Assembly: GCF_004006295.1 (NCBI RefSeq)
Contig: NZ_CP026095.1
Coordinates: forward strand, 3,148,001-3,212,000
Reading direction: 5' to 3'
Source: Peribacillus asahii
GTDB lineage: Bacteria; Bacillota; Bacilli; Bacillales; DSM-1321
DNA: 64,000 nucleotides
Part shown: positions 35,635-44,718 of the stretch, in pieces
How positions within the stretch are numbered: position 1 is the stretch's first letter
How the letters are laid out: every line of letters begins with the position of its first letter
Position numbers and translations under genes: made by a program
The notes under the pieces: generated by a model
Told to the model about the DNA's origin: nothing
What the model saw: only the letters and a program-made list of their open reading frames with translations
The model's database searches: none

Positions 35635-35862
35635 CTAGATTCTCTTTTTAACATCTTCTCTTATTAATTCAATAATATTATCAGATAAATTTGCCGGTAG
35701 AGACGTACCATCTTTAAAAATCCATGTATTAATTATTTCAAGGTCTGCTTTTTTAAAAGTAATGCTATAATCTTTATTTTGGTAAGCAAAATCAGTTGTC
35801 ACGAATTCTTCACCATCAAATTCATCATCAATGATCATTTTATTTATTTGATAAGGCTTCAT
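35635..35862 (-). CDS. Small acidic hypothetical protein
   Basis: 75 residues: MKPYQINKMIIDDEFDGEEF..., then beta-like and helical stretches ending VKKRI. A consensus GAGGAGA lies 7-8 nt before ATG. No recognised family; Asp/Glu-rich small proteins of this size in decayed regions are sometimes immunity proteins, but nothing here shows that. Confidence 0.6.
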   Translation of the reverse strand: MKPYQINKMIIDDEFDGEEFVTTDFAYQNKDYSITFKKADLEIINTWIFKDGTSLPANLSDNIIELIREDVKKRI

Positions 35863-36016
35863 GATTAATCTCCTCGTTTACCATTCTTTTAATTATAGAG
35901 TTAACTTTATATTTATATTTATTCACTATTTTCAACCAACCTGCACAGATTATCAAAAAGAAAAGGCAGCCTCATTCATTATTTATGTAACGCACTCGTT
36001 TAACAAGGATTAATTC

Positions 36017-36163
36017 TTATTTAAACACTTTATCTATTTCGTCCTTGTCGTAATCTAATATCCAATCATTGTATACTTTCACTTCTTCAACCGTACAGCC
36101 ATTATCAGCCAGATTTTAAACATAAGCTAAATCTTCCATTTCGTTATTAAACAATCCGGGCTC
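36017..36163 (-). pseudogene. DUF3885-like remnant
   Basis: The minus-strand frame ending at 36017 gives VYNDWILDYDKDEIDKVFK, close to the C-terminal pattern of DUF3885 proteins. It has an in-frame TAA after LAYV, and no start. A larger relative, also broken, lies at 43285-43790. Confidence 0.5.
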
Positions 36164-36179
36164 GCTACACAAAGAAAGA

Positions 36180-36206
36180 GCGCAATTTCCCCTTCGGAAT
36201 TGCACC
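36180..36206 (-). terminator. Terminator of the nitroreductase locus
   Basis: GTGCAATTCC/GGAAATTGCGC with a 5-nt loop, then CTCTTTCTTT on the minus strand. Confidence 0.7.
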
Positions 36207-36232
36207 CGATTACTGACAAATATTATTCGATA

Positions 36233-36822
36233 CTACTTATTTTCTTCAAGCTGAGAAGCGCTAGTAATAACCGTTAACTTTTCTTCAATCGAAGTTCGCT
36301 GCTGTGCTTTCGGTGTCATGTCTGGGTAGCCAATTTGCATAATTCCGACAACCTTCTCACCTGGCTTCACACCGATTTGTGCATGAAATGTTGGTGAATA
36401 AATGGTTGGATCCGTATTCCACAGCATTCCAATTCCACGCTCCCAAGCTGCTAATTGAAAGTTTTGAATACAAGCACTCACCGCAGCAAAATCCTCTTCA
36501 AAAATCATTGGTCGTGGATCTGCTTGCATTACAACAACAACGAACGCTGGAATTGAAAGTAATTGTTCAAGCCTTTCTGGCTTCATCGGTCTAGGGAACT
36601 TCCCTTTTTCCTTTTCATTTTTTAAAACTTCCACAAGATGCTGCTTTCCCTCATCTAAGAAGGCGATAAAACGCCAAGGTTCACGCATTTTATGATTCGG
36701 TGCCCAAATCTCAATATTTACTCTTTAAGCGTATCTAAAGAAATCGGGTCCTTTTTAAACTTTTTAATCGTTCGGCGGGAACGGATAACCTCTTCAACAG
36801 TCAAATTTGATTCTATATTCAT
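36233..36822 (-). pseudogene. Nitroreductase (YdjA/NfsA-like), frameshifted
   Basis: ATG at 36822 (GAGGA 10 nt upstream) starts a normal nitroreductase N-terminus: TVEEVIRSRRTIKKFKKDPISLDTLKE. It then hits TAA near 36727. In another frame IWAPNHKMREPWRF continues through to 36233 with the FMN-binding-fold features (FAAVSACIQNFQLAAWERGIGMLW). One missing nucleotide near 36726-36730 explains it: CTT AAA GAG (N)TA AAT ATT. Either recently inactivated or a sequencing error. Confidence 0.8.
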
Positions 36823-36840
36823 ATTTTCAATATCCTCTTT

Positions 36841-37176
36841 CTAAGCTTCCGTGTTATTTTCGGTATCTTTTTTAAATCGTAAATTCGCATATTCCTCGAA
36901 CTCATATAACTCAAACAGTTGCACAAATTCATCTATTATCGACTGTGTTGCCTTTAATTCACCAACAATAATTGGATTAACGGATTGCAACTCTGGTGTT
37001 TGCAATTGCTTTTTCAGTACCGCCTGCTTAGTTTCTAAATGCTCTAAAAACATTATCGCACGCTTGCGTCGGAACGTTTTCGCTCCTTCTGATTTTACCT
37101 CTACATGCTCCCCGCGACGTCCACGATGTCTGCCTTCATGATGTTTATGCTGTCCCTTATGTCCTTCATGTCTCAT
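36841..37176 (-). CDS. His-rich N-terminus hypothetical protein, cotranscribed with the nitroreductase
   Basis: 111 residues. The N-terminal 25 residues are His/Arg/Gly-rich (MRHEGHKGQHKHHEGRHRG), a possible metal-binding or nucleic-acid-contacting tail. The rest is helical and resembles the C-terminal coiled part of small regulators (KTFRRKRAIMFLEHLETKQAVLKKQLQTPELQS). ATG at 37176 has GAGAGGAG upstream; it ends 18 bp before the nitroreductase start. Two large palindromes sit at the promoter. It could itself be the regulator, but no helix-turn-helix is evident. Confidence 0.65.
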   Translation of the reverse strand: MRHEGHKGQHKHHEGRHRGRRGEHVEVKSEGAKTFRRKRAIMFLEHLETKQAVLKKQLQTPELQSVNPIIVGELKATQSIIDEFVQLFELYEFEEYANLRFKKDTENNTEA

Positions 37177-37192
37177 AATATGCTCTCCTCTC

Positions 37193-37210
37193 TGTATACA
37201 ATTGTATACA
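37193..37210. promoter_or_regulatory. 18-bp perfect palindrome, proximal operator
   Basis: TGTATACAATTGTATACA, 17 bp before the ATG at 37176. Identical to the copy at 37228. Confidence 0.75.
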
Positions 37211-37227
37211 TTTGAATTCGTTTCTAT

Positions 37228-37245
37228 TGTATACAATTGTATACA
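37228..37245. promoter_or_regulatory. 18-bp perfect palindrome, distal operator
   Basis: Second exact copy of TGTATACAATTGTATACA, centred 35 bp from the first. Each contains overlapping TTGTATACAA-type cores, as in many GntR or MarR sites. Confidence 0.75.
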
Positions 37246-37447
37246 TAATAGTCAAATTCATTTTGTTAATAGTAAATAAAAAGGAAACGTTTCATAAGAT
37301 TAATTTTACGGAGATGGGTCCATGCTGCATTTATATAAAAAACCGCACCTACTTATGTGTACGGTTCTCCGTGATGTATCTAAATGAGGGATTTTATTAT
37401 TTTTTGCTATTTATCGTGGTTTTAATTTCTACAAGGGGATTTTGTTT

Positions 37448-37701
37448 TTAGTACAAAGTAGGGATTGGATAACAGGCAACCGTTTCAATAAATCTTTCAT
37501 CAAAACCATAGAACGTCCAGAATGTACGGTTCCACCTATATCCTGCAACTTCACCATATTGGAGGTACGTCGGGTAAAACCAAAATCCCTCCCCATTTAC
37601 TAACCAAACATAAGTGTAGTTATATAAACAGTCTATAGAATGTTTATAAATCAGCTTTTTCTTTTTACCTAGATAATAATTATTAATAAAATAATAGAAT
37701 T
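37448..37701 (-). pseudogene. Remnant of the Bacillus 'WFYPT' surface/transporter-annotated family
   Basis: From a TGA at 37702 the frame reads without ATG to TAA at 37448: SIDCLYNYTYVWLVNGEGFW, then FYPTYLQYGEVAGYRWNRTFW and WTFYGFD. This is the C-terminal block of small Bacillus proteins often mislabelled 'transporter' (CLYRYTYIWLRNG-x-x-FWFYPT...GYRW). An ATG at about 37704 is in another frame and stops after seven codons. So the 5' end is broken. Confidence 0.55.
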
Positions 37702-37735
37702 CTCATGCTTCTAAAACCTCATTAGATAAGTTGCT

Positions 37736-38455
37736 CTAATATCCCAAAATAGCTACATTCTGATTTTGCAAAACAAATCGATTATCCGACCATCCTAAAG
37801 TGTTCAAAATATACCCTAAAGAATCTGCATTATATCTTCCGGCAATTTTTTGATAAGCCAATAGCTCGTACCTTTTATCCGAATTAAAGTCAACAGGATA
37901 TAAGCCACTTAGAGGATTTACAAAACCTGTAATAGGACTTTTCAGTTTACCATTTTCATCATATATTTCAGTTAAATACTCAGCACCCTTTGTTGAAATA
38001 TCTATCATGTACTTTTTATTATTGATTTTACTGACAACTTCCACTTTGTATTGGTCTTGATAAGTAACGTCATATTGATATTGCTCATTATATACATTGA
38101 AATCAAACAGTAAATATGCCATATTTTCCACAAAGGAATAAATATAATGGTACATGATTCCACCACTACCACCTGTAGCAATACTTATTAAAATATCATC
38201 TACTCCATTCCCAGTAAAATCCCCTAAGAATACAGTAGGATTGTAGCCAGCATTTTCTCGAAGTGTAACACTTTTTACAGTGCCAGTTCTTCCATCTTGA
38301 ACGAGCAGAGTAATATTTTGAGTAAATGGACTAGCTGGAGTCTTTATTCCGGTTAAATAAACATTATCAGGCACTCTATCCCCCGTTATATCACCACGAG
38401 CAAACGAAACAATATCTTGCTGATTCATAGTTGTACTAGAATAATAGTTATACAT
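37736..38455 (-). CDS. VCBS/FG-GAP-like repeat protein
   Basis: 239 residues starting MYNYYSSTTMNQQ. Three Ca-binding-like blade motifs are visible: ARGDITGDRVPDNVYLTG (about 19-36), LGDFTGNGVDDILIS (about 72-86) and VDFNSDKRYELL (about 199-210). They suggest a partial beta-propeller. No signal peptide. Similar Bacillus proteins are conserved but uncharacterised. AAGGAG lies 8 nt before ATG. Divergent from the gene at 38675. Confidence 0.75.
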   Translation of the reverse strand: MYNYYSSTTMNQQDIVSFARGDITGDRVPDNVYLTGIKTPASPFTQNITLLVQDGRTGTVKSVTLRENAGYNPTVFLGDFTGNGVDDILISIATGGSGGIMYHYIYSFVENMAYLLFDFNVYNEQYQYDVTYQDQYKVEVVSKINNKKYMIDISTKGAEYLTEIYDENGKLKSPITGFVNPLSGLYPVDFNSDKRYELLAYQKIAGRYNADSLGYILNTLGWSDNRFVLQNQNVAILGY

Positions 38456-38674
38456 AATAAACTCCTTTTTATGCGGACTAGCATCATCATTTTCTAACAG
38501 TCTTAAAGAATTATTACTCTTTATAACTAGCCTTCATTAAGTAATATCTAATCACCAGCTTCATAAAATTTATAAGGCCAACTAAACTAACATTAAAATA
38601 TTATACGCACCCCGTCCTCGAAGTTTCCTAAAGAGTGAATTACGTTTATTATTCAACATAAAGGAGGGGGAAAA

Positions 38675-39166
38675 ATGAAGAAATACAATTCTTTTTCTGG
38701 TACGGTTACCATGATTCAAGATTATTTATTAGGTTCAAATGAGGAATTAAAAGGGTGTTTTAAATTAATGTCCTTATTAAGAGAAGATGGTTCGATAGTA
38801 AATTTTGTTATCAGCCCAACAACATATTTTCTAGACCATGTTATGGTTTCAGTTGGAGACCGTGTAACTGGTTTTTATGATGTCAATGTACCTGTCATTC
38901 TTATTTACCCGCCCCAATATCAGGCCCTCATTATCGTAAAAGATAGCCCTTATCAAAATGTTAAGGTTGACTATTTTAACAGCCTGCTGGTAAGTAGTGA
39001 TGGTCAGTTACAATTGAATATCTCTAGTTATACTCCGATATTATTACAAAACAATCAATCCTTCACACTTAGTCCTACAAACCGAAATCTACTTGTTGTA
39101 TATGGTCCCGCCACATTTAGCATTCCAGCCCAAACTACTCCCTATAAAATCATTGTTTTGTGTTAA
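38675..39166 (+). CDS. Conserved hypothetical protein, beta-rich
   Basis: 163 residues: FSGTVTMIQDYLLGSNEELKGCFKLMSL at the start, then alternating beta segments (GDRVTGFYDVNVPVILIYPPQY; NLLVVYGPATFSIPAQTTPYKIIVLC). No signal peptide or known motif, Cys at the last position. AAAGGAGGGG precedes ATG. It is paired divergently with the VCBS-like gene; both could be spore-surface or matrix proteins, which is only a guess from the family's distribution. Confidence 0.7.
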   Translation: MKKYNSFSGTVTMIQDYLLGSNEELKGCFKLMSLLREDGSIVNFVISPTTYFLDHVMVSVGDRVTGFYDVNVPVILIYPPQYQALIIVKDSPYQNVKVDYFNSLLVSSDGQLQLNISSYTPILLQNNQSFTLSPTNRNLLVVYGPATFSIPAQTTPYKIIVLC

Positions 39167-39182
39167 TCGCATTTAGAAAATT

Positions 39183-39204
39183 TAAGGGGCGTAGCAGCCC
39201 CTTA
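39183..39204 (+). terminator. Hairpin after the gene at 38675
   Basis: TAAGGGGC/GCCCCTTA with loop GTAGCA; T tract is only partial. Confidence 0.65.
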
Positions 39205-39824
39205 TCGTGTATATTTCGTTTTTCTCGAGATTTGAGGTATTTTTTATCTAATTTACTCAACAGCCTATAAAGAATATATTAAAACCAACAGTAAATAGGT
39301 AAGGAGTAAAGGGTGAACCAAATTTACTAAATCAGGATAACCTTAAGAAAACTCGCTGATTGGCGAGCCTGTTAAGGCGAAGACAGAGATGTAGTTCCAC
39401 TTACACTTAATTCCTAAAATTGGCCACTACGTCGAATCAGCCACTTGCTAAGCAAGTGGCCTTTTACATTCTGTTACTCATGTATATTGCAGCTTTTTTA
39501 CAGGAACCATATCTAATTATTTCAATAGTCGTTTTTATATAAAATAACCTCATTTACTTATGGTACGGCTCACCACATTTAATCCTAGAAAATTTCTCTT
39601 AGTTGATACTAATATGTAGAATGAGTAAAACAACTATAACCCCTCACTGTACAACAAAGGCGACCATATGACTATTATGCTTCTGATAATATTGATACTT
39701 AGTCCTAAATATCTTATGATGAAAATATAACTGAAAGCTTTCATGTCAATCATAAGGGGATATTTTACACTTTATATATTCAGCTGGAAGCTGCTTAAGC
39801 AGAACATTAAAGGGGAAGAACTTT
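39205..39824. other. Noncoding stretch with structured segment and terminator
   Basis: 39340-39466 is G/C-richer than its surroundings. CCTTAA (39351) and TTAAGG (39372) enclose a CTCGC/GCGAG hairpin, and the segment ends in GCCACTTG/CAAGTGGC plus CTTTT (39440-39465), a good plus-strand terminator. No ORF is visible, so a small RNA is possible; I do not recognise it. The rest of the stretch is A/T-rich leader of the kinase gene. Confidence 0.4.
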
Positions 39825-41330
39825 TTGATACGAACACATAACATTAAACCATTTGCAAAGATTTTTGTTATTTATATTTTGATAGCAGTGGTTCCTACGC
39901 TGATTATCAGCGGCATTTTAGCAGAGCTACAAATGAAAAAATATGAAAATGAATATAAAAATAAAGCTCAACGGAATGCAAATCTTCATGCAACAAATAT
40001 AGAGAATTTTATTGGCGAAACAGTCGGACGGTTAGAAATGCTTGCTATCCTGATTAAAGTTCAGCATAGTAGCTTAATTGATACAGAGGAAATTTTCAAG
40101 GAAACTCAAGAAAAGGATAAACGTTTTTCAGGCTTTTATTGGGCCAATCCAAAAGGAGACTTATTAATAAGCTCAAATTCCCTCAATCCTCCTGTTAATG
40201 TAGGTGATCGACCGTACTTTCAGCAAGCACTGAAGTCAAGAAAAACGAGTTTTTCAGAAGCACATATTGGTCGAGTAACAGGGCGTTATATTATGACAAT
40301 CGCCGTCCCTGTTACTGAGAATGAACAAATTAAAGGTGTGTTGCTGGCCAGCTTACGATTAGATGAATTAGAAAATACCATAAAAATGTTATTAAAAGAT
40401 GAAATGATTGTCGTAACAGATCAATCAGGGAGAACAGTAATAGAGGCAAGCTCACTAACTTCGACTGAAAACTTAGTAGATTATCGTATCGATTTGAAAC
40501 AACCCTCTTGGATTATTACGGCAAAATTAGGCCCTGAAAATAAACACTTATATCGTCATACATTTACCTATTACCTAGTGGCGGTTTTTATTATTATGAA
40601 TGTTTTACTACTATTAATCTACAACCTTCGACTGAAATTTAAAGTAAAGAAAGAAAAAGAACAAAATGAATATCAAAAACTAGAATTACTTGGGAATCTG
40701 GCTGCTAGCACTGCCCATGAAATAAGAAACCCTTTAACAGGAATAAATGGATTAATTAAACTACTTAGCGAAGAATATTTAGATAAGAAAGCCCAGTATT
40801 ACTTTGAAGTGATACAAAAAGAAATCATTCGAATAAATGCCATTGTTAGTGAATTACTAGTCCTTGGAAAACCAACTGCATATACATTAAACACCTACAA
40901 TACAATAGATATCTTAAGAGAAATAGAACCTATTTTACAATCGGAAGCTAATTATATGAATGTCCAACTCTCTATTTCCTATTGTGCTGATGATGTGCCT
41001 ATATCTTGTGTCCAAGATCATATAAAACAGGTGATTCTCAATTTGTCTAAAAATGCTTTACACGCTATGCCCGATGGTGGAAAATTAACGATTTCAATAG
41101 AAAGAGACGCTGATTTTTGTTTCATTATGATAGAAGATACTGGTGTAGGTATTCCAAAAGATAGCTTAGACCAAGTCTTCAATCCATTTTTCTCTATGAA
41201 GAAGCATGGTTCCGGATTAGGATTAACAATCTGTAAACGAATTATTGATACCTATCAAGGAGATATTTCTATTCAAAGTACTCTTAATAAAGGAACTCTC
41301 GTCAAAATACGTATACCTCTATCAAAATGA
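39825..41330 (+). CDS. Sensor histidine kinase, KinD/KinB-like, extracellular dCACHE domain
   Basis: 501 residues: TM1 (about 12-32), extracellular dCACHE-type sensor (FYWANPKGDLLISS; VGDRPYFQQAL), TM2 (about 248-270), then HisKA and HATPase. H-box STAHEIRNPLTGINGLIKL with His298; N-box NLSKNALHAMPDGG; G1 DTGVGI; G2 GSGLGLTIC. The H-box is of the sporulation-kinase class that phosphorylates Spo0F. It is an orphan, with no response regulator adjacent. TTG start at 39825 has AGGGGAA 7 nt upstream. Confidence 0.88.
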   Translation: MIRTHNIKPFAKIFVIYILIAVVPTLIISGILAELQMKKYENEYKNKAQRNANLHATNIENFIGETVGRLEMLAILIKVQHSSLIDTEEIFKETQEKDKRFSGFYWANPKGDLLISSNSLNPPVNVGDRPYFQQALKSRKTSFSEAHIGRVTGRYIMTIAVPVTENEQIKGVLLASLRLDELENTIKMLLKDEMIVVTDQSGRTVIEASSLTSTENLVDYRIDLKQPSWIITAKLGPENKHLYRHTFTYYLVAVFIIMNVLLLLIYNLRLKFKVKKEKEQNEYQKLELLGNLAASTAHEIRNPLTGINGLIKLLSEEYLDKKAQYYFEVIQKEIIRINAIVSELLVLGKPTAYTLNTYNTIDILREIEPILQSEANYMNVQLSISYCADDVPISCVQDHIKQVILNLSKNALHAMPDGGKLTISIERDADFCFIMIEDTGVGIPKDSLDQVFNPFFSMKKHGSGLGLTICKRIIDTYQGDISIQSTLNKGTLVKIRIPLSK

Positions 41331-41345
41331 TTCAAAGTTAACATT

Positions 41346-41384
41346 GAAAAAGTGACGAGAATTTATATATCTCGTCACTTTTGG
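41346..41384. terminator. Bidirectional terminator
   Basis: AAAAGTGACGAGA/TCTCGTCACTTTT, 10-nt loop; shared by the convergent kinase and yhfP genes. Confidence 0.9.
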
Positions 41385-41385
41385 G

Positions 41386-42375
41386 TTATAATTTCACAAT
41401 GATTCTTCCGCGAGCATTACCTTTTAGTAATGTAGGCAAGGCCTCCGGAAGCTGCTGAAGTGTCACTTCTTGTTGAATTAGCTCTTCTAAATTTGCCGGT
41501 TTAAAATCAGTTGCTAGACGATTCCATGTTTTCAATCTTGTCTCCATAGGACAATACACAGAGTCAATTCCAAGTAAATTTACTCCTCTTAAAATAAACG
41601 GGAAGACTGTTGTTGGCAGCTTTGTCCCAGCTGTTAATCCACTGACCGCAACTGAGCCACCGTACTGGATTTGGCTTAAAACAGAGGCAAGTGGTTCGCC
41701 GCCAACTGGATCGACAGCAGCTGCCCATTTTTGTTTACCTAATGCTCGAACCTTTCCATCATATACATCTTCGCGTGATAGAACCGTAGTTGCTCCAAGT
41801 TTCTTTAAGTACTCTTGTTCAGCTTCTTTTCCTGTACTCGCTTCTACTTGATAACCTAGGGTAGATAGAATAGAGACAGCAAAGCTGCCAACTCCACCTG
41901 TTGCTCCAGTTACAAGAACAGCTCCTTTGTCAGGAGTTAGATTATTTTCTTCAAGGCGCTGTACGGATAATGCAGCCGTAAAACCAGCTGTTCCGATAAT
42001 CATCGCTTCTTTTAACGTAAGGCCTTTTGGAAGTGGAACAATCCACTGAGCCGGAATACGAGCGTATTCACTATATCCACCGAAATGGGAAACACCAATC
42101 TCATAGCTAGTTGCAATAACCTCGTCGCCTTCTTGAAAGCGAGGATCTTCTGAAGAAACTACGACCCCTGCTAAATCAATTCCTGGTACAAATGGATAAG
42201 TTTTGACAATGTTGCCATCAGGGATACTCGCAAGACTATCTTTATAATTAACGCCTGAATATTGAACACGAATTAGTACTTCGCCCTCTGGTAAATCCTG
42301 TAGTGAAAACTGTTGAACCCCTACAGAAAACTGGTCATCTTGCTTATTAACAACTAGTGCGTCAAATGATTTCAT
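41386..42375 (-). CDS. yhfP: YhfP-family NADPH quinone oxidoreductase / acryloyl-CoA reductase
   Basis: 329 residues, zinc-independent medium-chain dehydrogenase: GroES-like domain (GVNYKDSLASIPDG, FVPGIDLAGVVV), Rossmann motif VLVTGATGGVGSFAVSIL, and DPVGGEPLASVLSQIQYGGSVAVSG. The family includes YhdH/AcuI (acryloyl-CoA reductase) and B. subtilis YhfP. GAGGTG precedes ATG. Divergent from a TetR gene with three shared operator-like sites between them, so it is probably induced by an electrophile or acyl compound. Confidence 0.93.
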   Translation of the reverse strand: MKSFDALVVNKQDDQFSVGVQQFSLQDLPEGEVLIRVQYSGVNYKDSLASIPDGNIVKTYPFVPGIDLAGVVVSSEDPRFQEGDEVIATSYEIGVSHFGGYSEYARIPAQWIVPLPKGLTLKEAMIIGTAGFTAALSVQRLEENNLTPDKGAVLVTGATGGVGSFAVSILSTLGYQVEASTGKEAEQEYLKKLGATTVLSREDVYDGKVRALGKQKWAAAVDPVGGEPLASVLSQIQYGGSVAVSGLTAGTKLPTTVFPFILRGVNLLGIDSVYCPMETRLKTWNRLATDFKPANLEELIQQEVTLQQLPEALPTLLKGNARGRIIVKL

Positions 42376-42470
42376 CTAAACACCTCTTTTATTATTTTTA
42401 CAGATATTATTATATCTGTATCACTCGTTCATACAATTAATCCCATGAATCGATTATAGTATTAACTATT

Positions 42471-42569
42471 TGACCAGTCAATATAATTTTGACCGGTCAG
42501 AATAAAATATCCTTTTAGCATAGAAGTCTCAAAACATTTATCTTTACTATCCATTATTTTGTCCGGTCA
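42471..42569. promoter_or_regulatory. Three TGACCGGTCA-type operator sites
   Basis: TGACCAGTCA (42471-42480), TGACCGGTCA (42490-42499, perfect palindrome) and TGTCCGGTCA (42560-42569), all in the 240-bp yhfP-tetR intergenic region. Most likely sites for the TetR protein encoded at 42616. Confidence 0.7.
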
Positions 42570-42615
42570 TTTTTTGTGTATAATGGAACTATTAAAAATA
42601 GGATGGTGGATTTTA

Positions 42616-43266
42616 ATGAATAACAAAGCTGAAAAACGGCGCGAACAAATTTTAAGAGCCGCCTTTCAAGCCGTCTCTGAAAAAGGCTTTCATAGCGTCA
42701 CCCTTCAGGATATCGCCGACTATGCTGACGTAAGCAAAGGGGTGACAAGTTATTACTTCCAAAATAAAGAAGATGTTTTTCGTCACCTGCTGGAGTGGGT
42801 TACTGAAAAAATTTATAAAAATGAACATGTAGCAATCAGTAAGGAGCACAATGCACTTGATAAGTTACGTGCCTATGTCCATGCAGCTTTTGCCAATCCG
42901 AGTGATAACCGTAAATTTTACCGAGTGTATCTTGAATTTCTCGCTCAAGCGAACCACAATGAACAATTTCGTCAAACTAATGACCGGTTTTATGAAAATT
43001 GTTGGTCCATTGGGCGTGAAATTATCCAGCTAGGTCAAAAGGAAGGAACATTCGCTAATGTTGACATTGATAAAGCCTCTTACACAATTCGTGCTTTGAT
43101 AGACGGATCCCTTATTCAATGGTTGATGCAAAACAACGATCAATTACACACATTCTATCGCGATAATTGCCTAGAAACTCTCTCGAGTTACTTAAGAAAT
43201 AAAAATAATCAAAACAGTAAGCAACCTAGTTTTACATCTGAAGAAGAAAAAGGAACCACTACATAA
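42616..43266 (+). CDS. TetR family regulator (BetI-like C-domain)
   Basis: 216 residues: MNNKAEKRREQILRAAFQAV, helix-turn-helix VTLQDIADYADVSKGVTSYYFQNKEDVFRHLL, then an all-helical C-domain (FYRVYLEFLAQANHNEQF) of the TetR_C_6/BetI sort. ATG at 42616 has GGTGGA upstream; an upstream in-frame ATG at 42559 overlaps an operator and is rejected as start. Presumed repressor of yhfP and itself. Confidence 0.9.
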   Translation: MNNKAEKRREQILRAAFQAVSEKGFHSVTLQDIADYADVSKGVTSYYFQNKEDVFRHLLEWVTEKIYKNEHVAISKEHNALDKLRAYVHAAFANPSDNRKFYRVYLEFLAQANHNEQFRQTNDRFYENCWSIGREIIQLGQKEGTFANVDIDKASYTIRALIDGSLIQWLMQNNDQLHTFYRDNCLETLSSYLRNKNNQNSKQPSFTSEEEKGTTT

Positions 43267-43284
43267 AATCTATACTCGAGTCCT

Positions 43285-43790
43285 TTACTGAATATATTTC
43301 TTTATCGTAATACTATTTAACAAACGGCCCCCCTTGTCATGAGAGGAAATGACACTAATCTGGAAAAAACATAGTACAACTTTGTAATTACCAATAAACC
43401 AAATAGGTTCACAAAACTCAATCTCTTCTCGACAATAATCATCTATCCAATCATAATACTTCTCATAGAGGGGGCAAATAACTTCTCTACCGTTTGCAAT
43501 AGTCTCATATCCTCTATCGTCATAAACAAAATAGATAATGTTTTTCGTAATATTAATAAAAAAGACATCTGCATAGTAAACAAAAAACCTATCGCCTAAT
43601 CCTAGTTTTTAAAGGAAATCCTTATTACAAGTTGCTTTAACTAAATCGCGTTTTATAACATTTTAAAGAAAACTGAGAAGTATAACACTCCTCTGCTTCC
43701 TCCTCATCATCAAACATCGATGGCATTGTTTACTGACTTAAACGAAAGCGTAAATCTTTGTCTTTATATAGTTACTTTGATAAAGATTTT
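43285..43790 (-). pseudogene. DUF3885 protein, multiply broken
   Basis: Minus-strand frames show successive family blocks: KDKDLRFRLS, then FDDEEEAEECYTSQFSLKC, then a shift to KRDLVKATCNKDF, an in-frame TAA, then LGLGDRFFVYYADVFF and NIIYFVYDDRGYETIANGRE, then EVICPLYEKYYDWIDDY to 43285. At least one frameshift and two stops. DUF3885 proteins are common around Bacillus contact-toxin immunity clusters and otherwise uncharacterised. Confidence 0.65.
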
Positions 43791-43985
43791 CATTAATTAA
43801 TGATAACACTAGATTATACTCGTAATCGAACACCATCCATTTTAGTTCGTCCATTCCAACTATTAATACATCTGCTTTACTTTAGCAATGAATACGTTTC
43901 AAGGCCTTCACCCACCATCCTTTAAATCTACCTTTATAGTTTTTTCAGCTTAAACAGTTTCGATTTTAACAGGAACGCACAGCAC

Positions 43986-44718
43986 CTACTTTTGAATAGT
44001 GTTGTTCATCATTTTTTGACAAGTTCCTTCTATGTTGGGCTTCTTCTCAAATCGAATTCCATTTAAAAGCAAGCATGCACCAACTAATACTACACTTGCT
44101 GCTCCTATCAAAGCAGAATTATAATCATGACTGAATGATGATAAAATTCCGGCAATTGTTGGTCCTATCATTTGGCCAACAGCATAAATAGCTGTAAGAT
44201 AGCCAATGATTCGACTACTATTAGATGGACTCATTTGGCGTGCTAATGTGGTGGCAAGTGTAGTAATCCCCATAAACGTAGCTCCAAATAATAATGCACT
44301 TATAACTAGACCAGTTTTGGACATCAAGAAGACTGGCATCGCAATACCAATGGATTGTAAAATCATTGCAAGCACTAATGATTTTACAATCCCCCATTTT
44401 TTTGCTAGCGATGACCAGATGATACATGATGGAACAGCTGCCAACCCCACTATCATCCAAACAAAGGTAGCATCTCCATTAAAGCTTGGGGTCTTTTCAG
44501 CGATAGATACGATAAACGTACCTGTAACGATGTACCCTAATCCCTCTAATCCATAGGCTACAATCAGCCAAGGAAGCCATTTGACTGAAGGTACCTGTGT
44601 AAAAATTTCTTGTTCAATCTTTCGATCAAGAATGAGGGGGGTATCTATGAGCCAGATCCATACTAAGAAAGCAAGGATTGCACTTACGACAGCCAATCCT
44701 ATCCATGTGCCTTCCCAA
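43986..44718 (-). pseudogene. YbfB/YjiJ-type MFS transporter, N-terminally truncated
   Basis: About 244 residues remain of a normal ~390-400: coding similarity begins at NWEGTWIGLAVVSAILAFL near 44718 and includes the C-terminal six membrane segments (FIVSIAEKTPSFNGDATFVWM; MSPSNSSRIIGYLTAIYAVGQMIGP). The first six segments and the start are missing. At the same point a LysR gene begins in mid-domain on the other strand, so a deletion removed both 5' ends. Confidence 0.8.
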
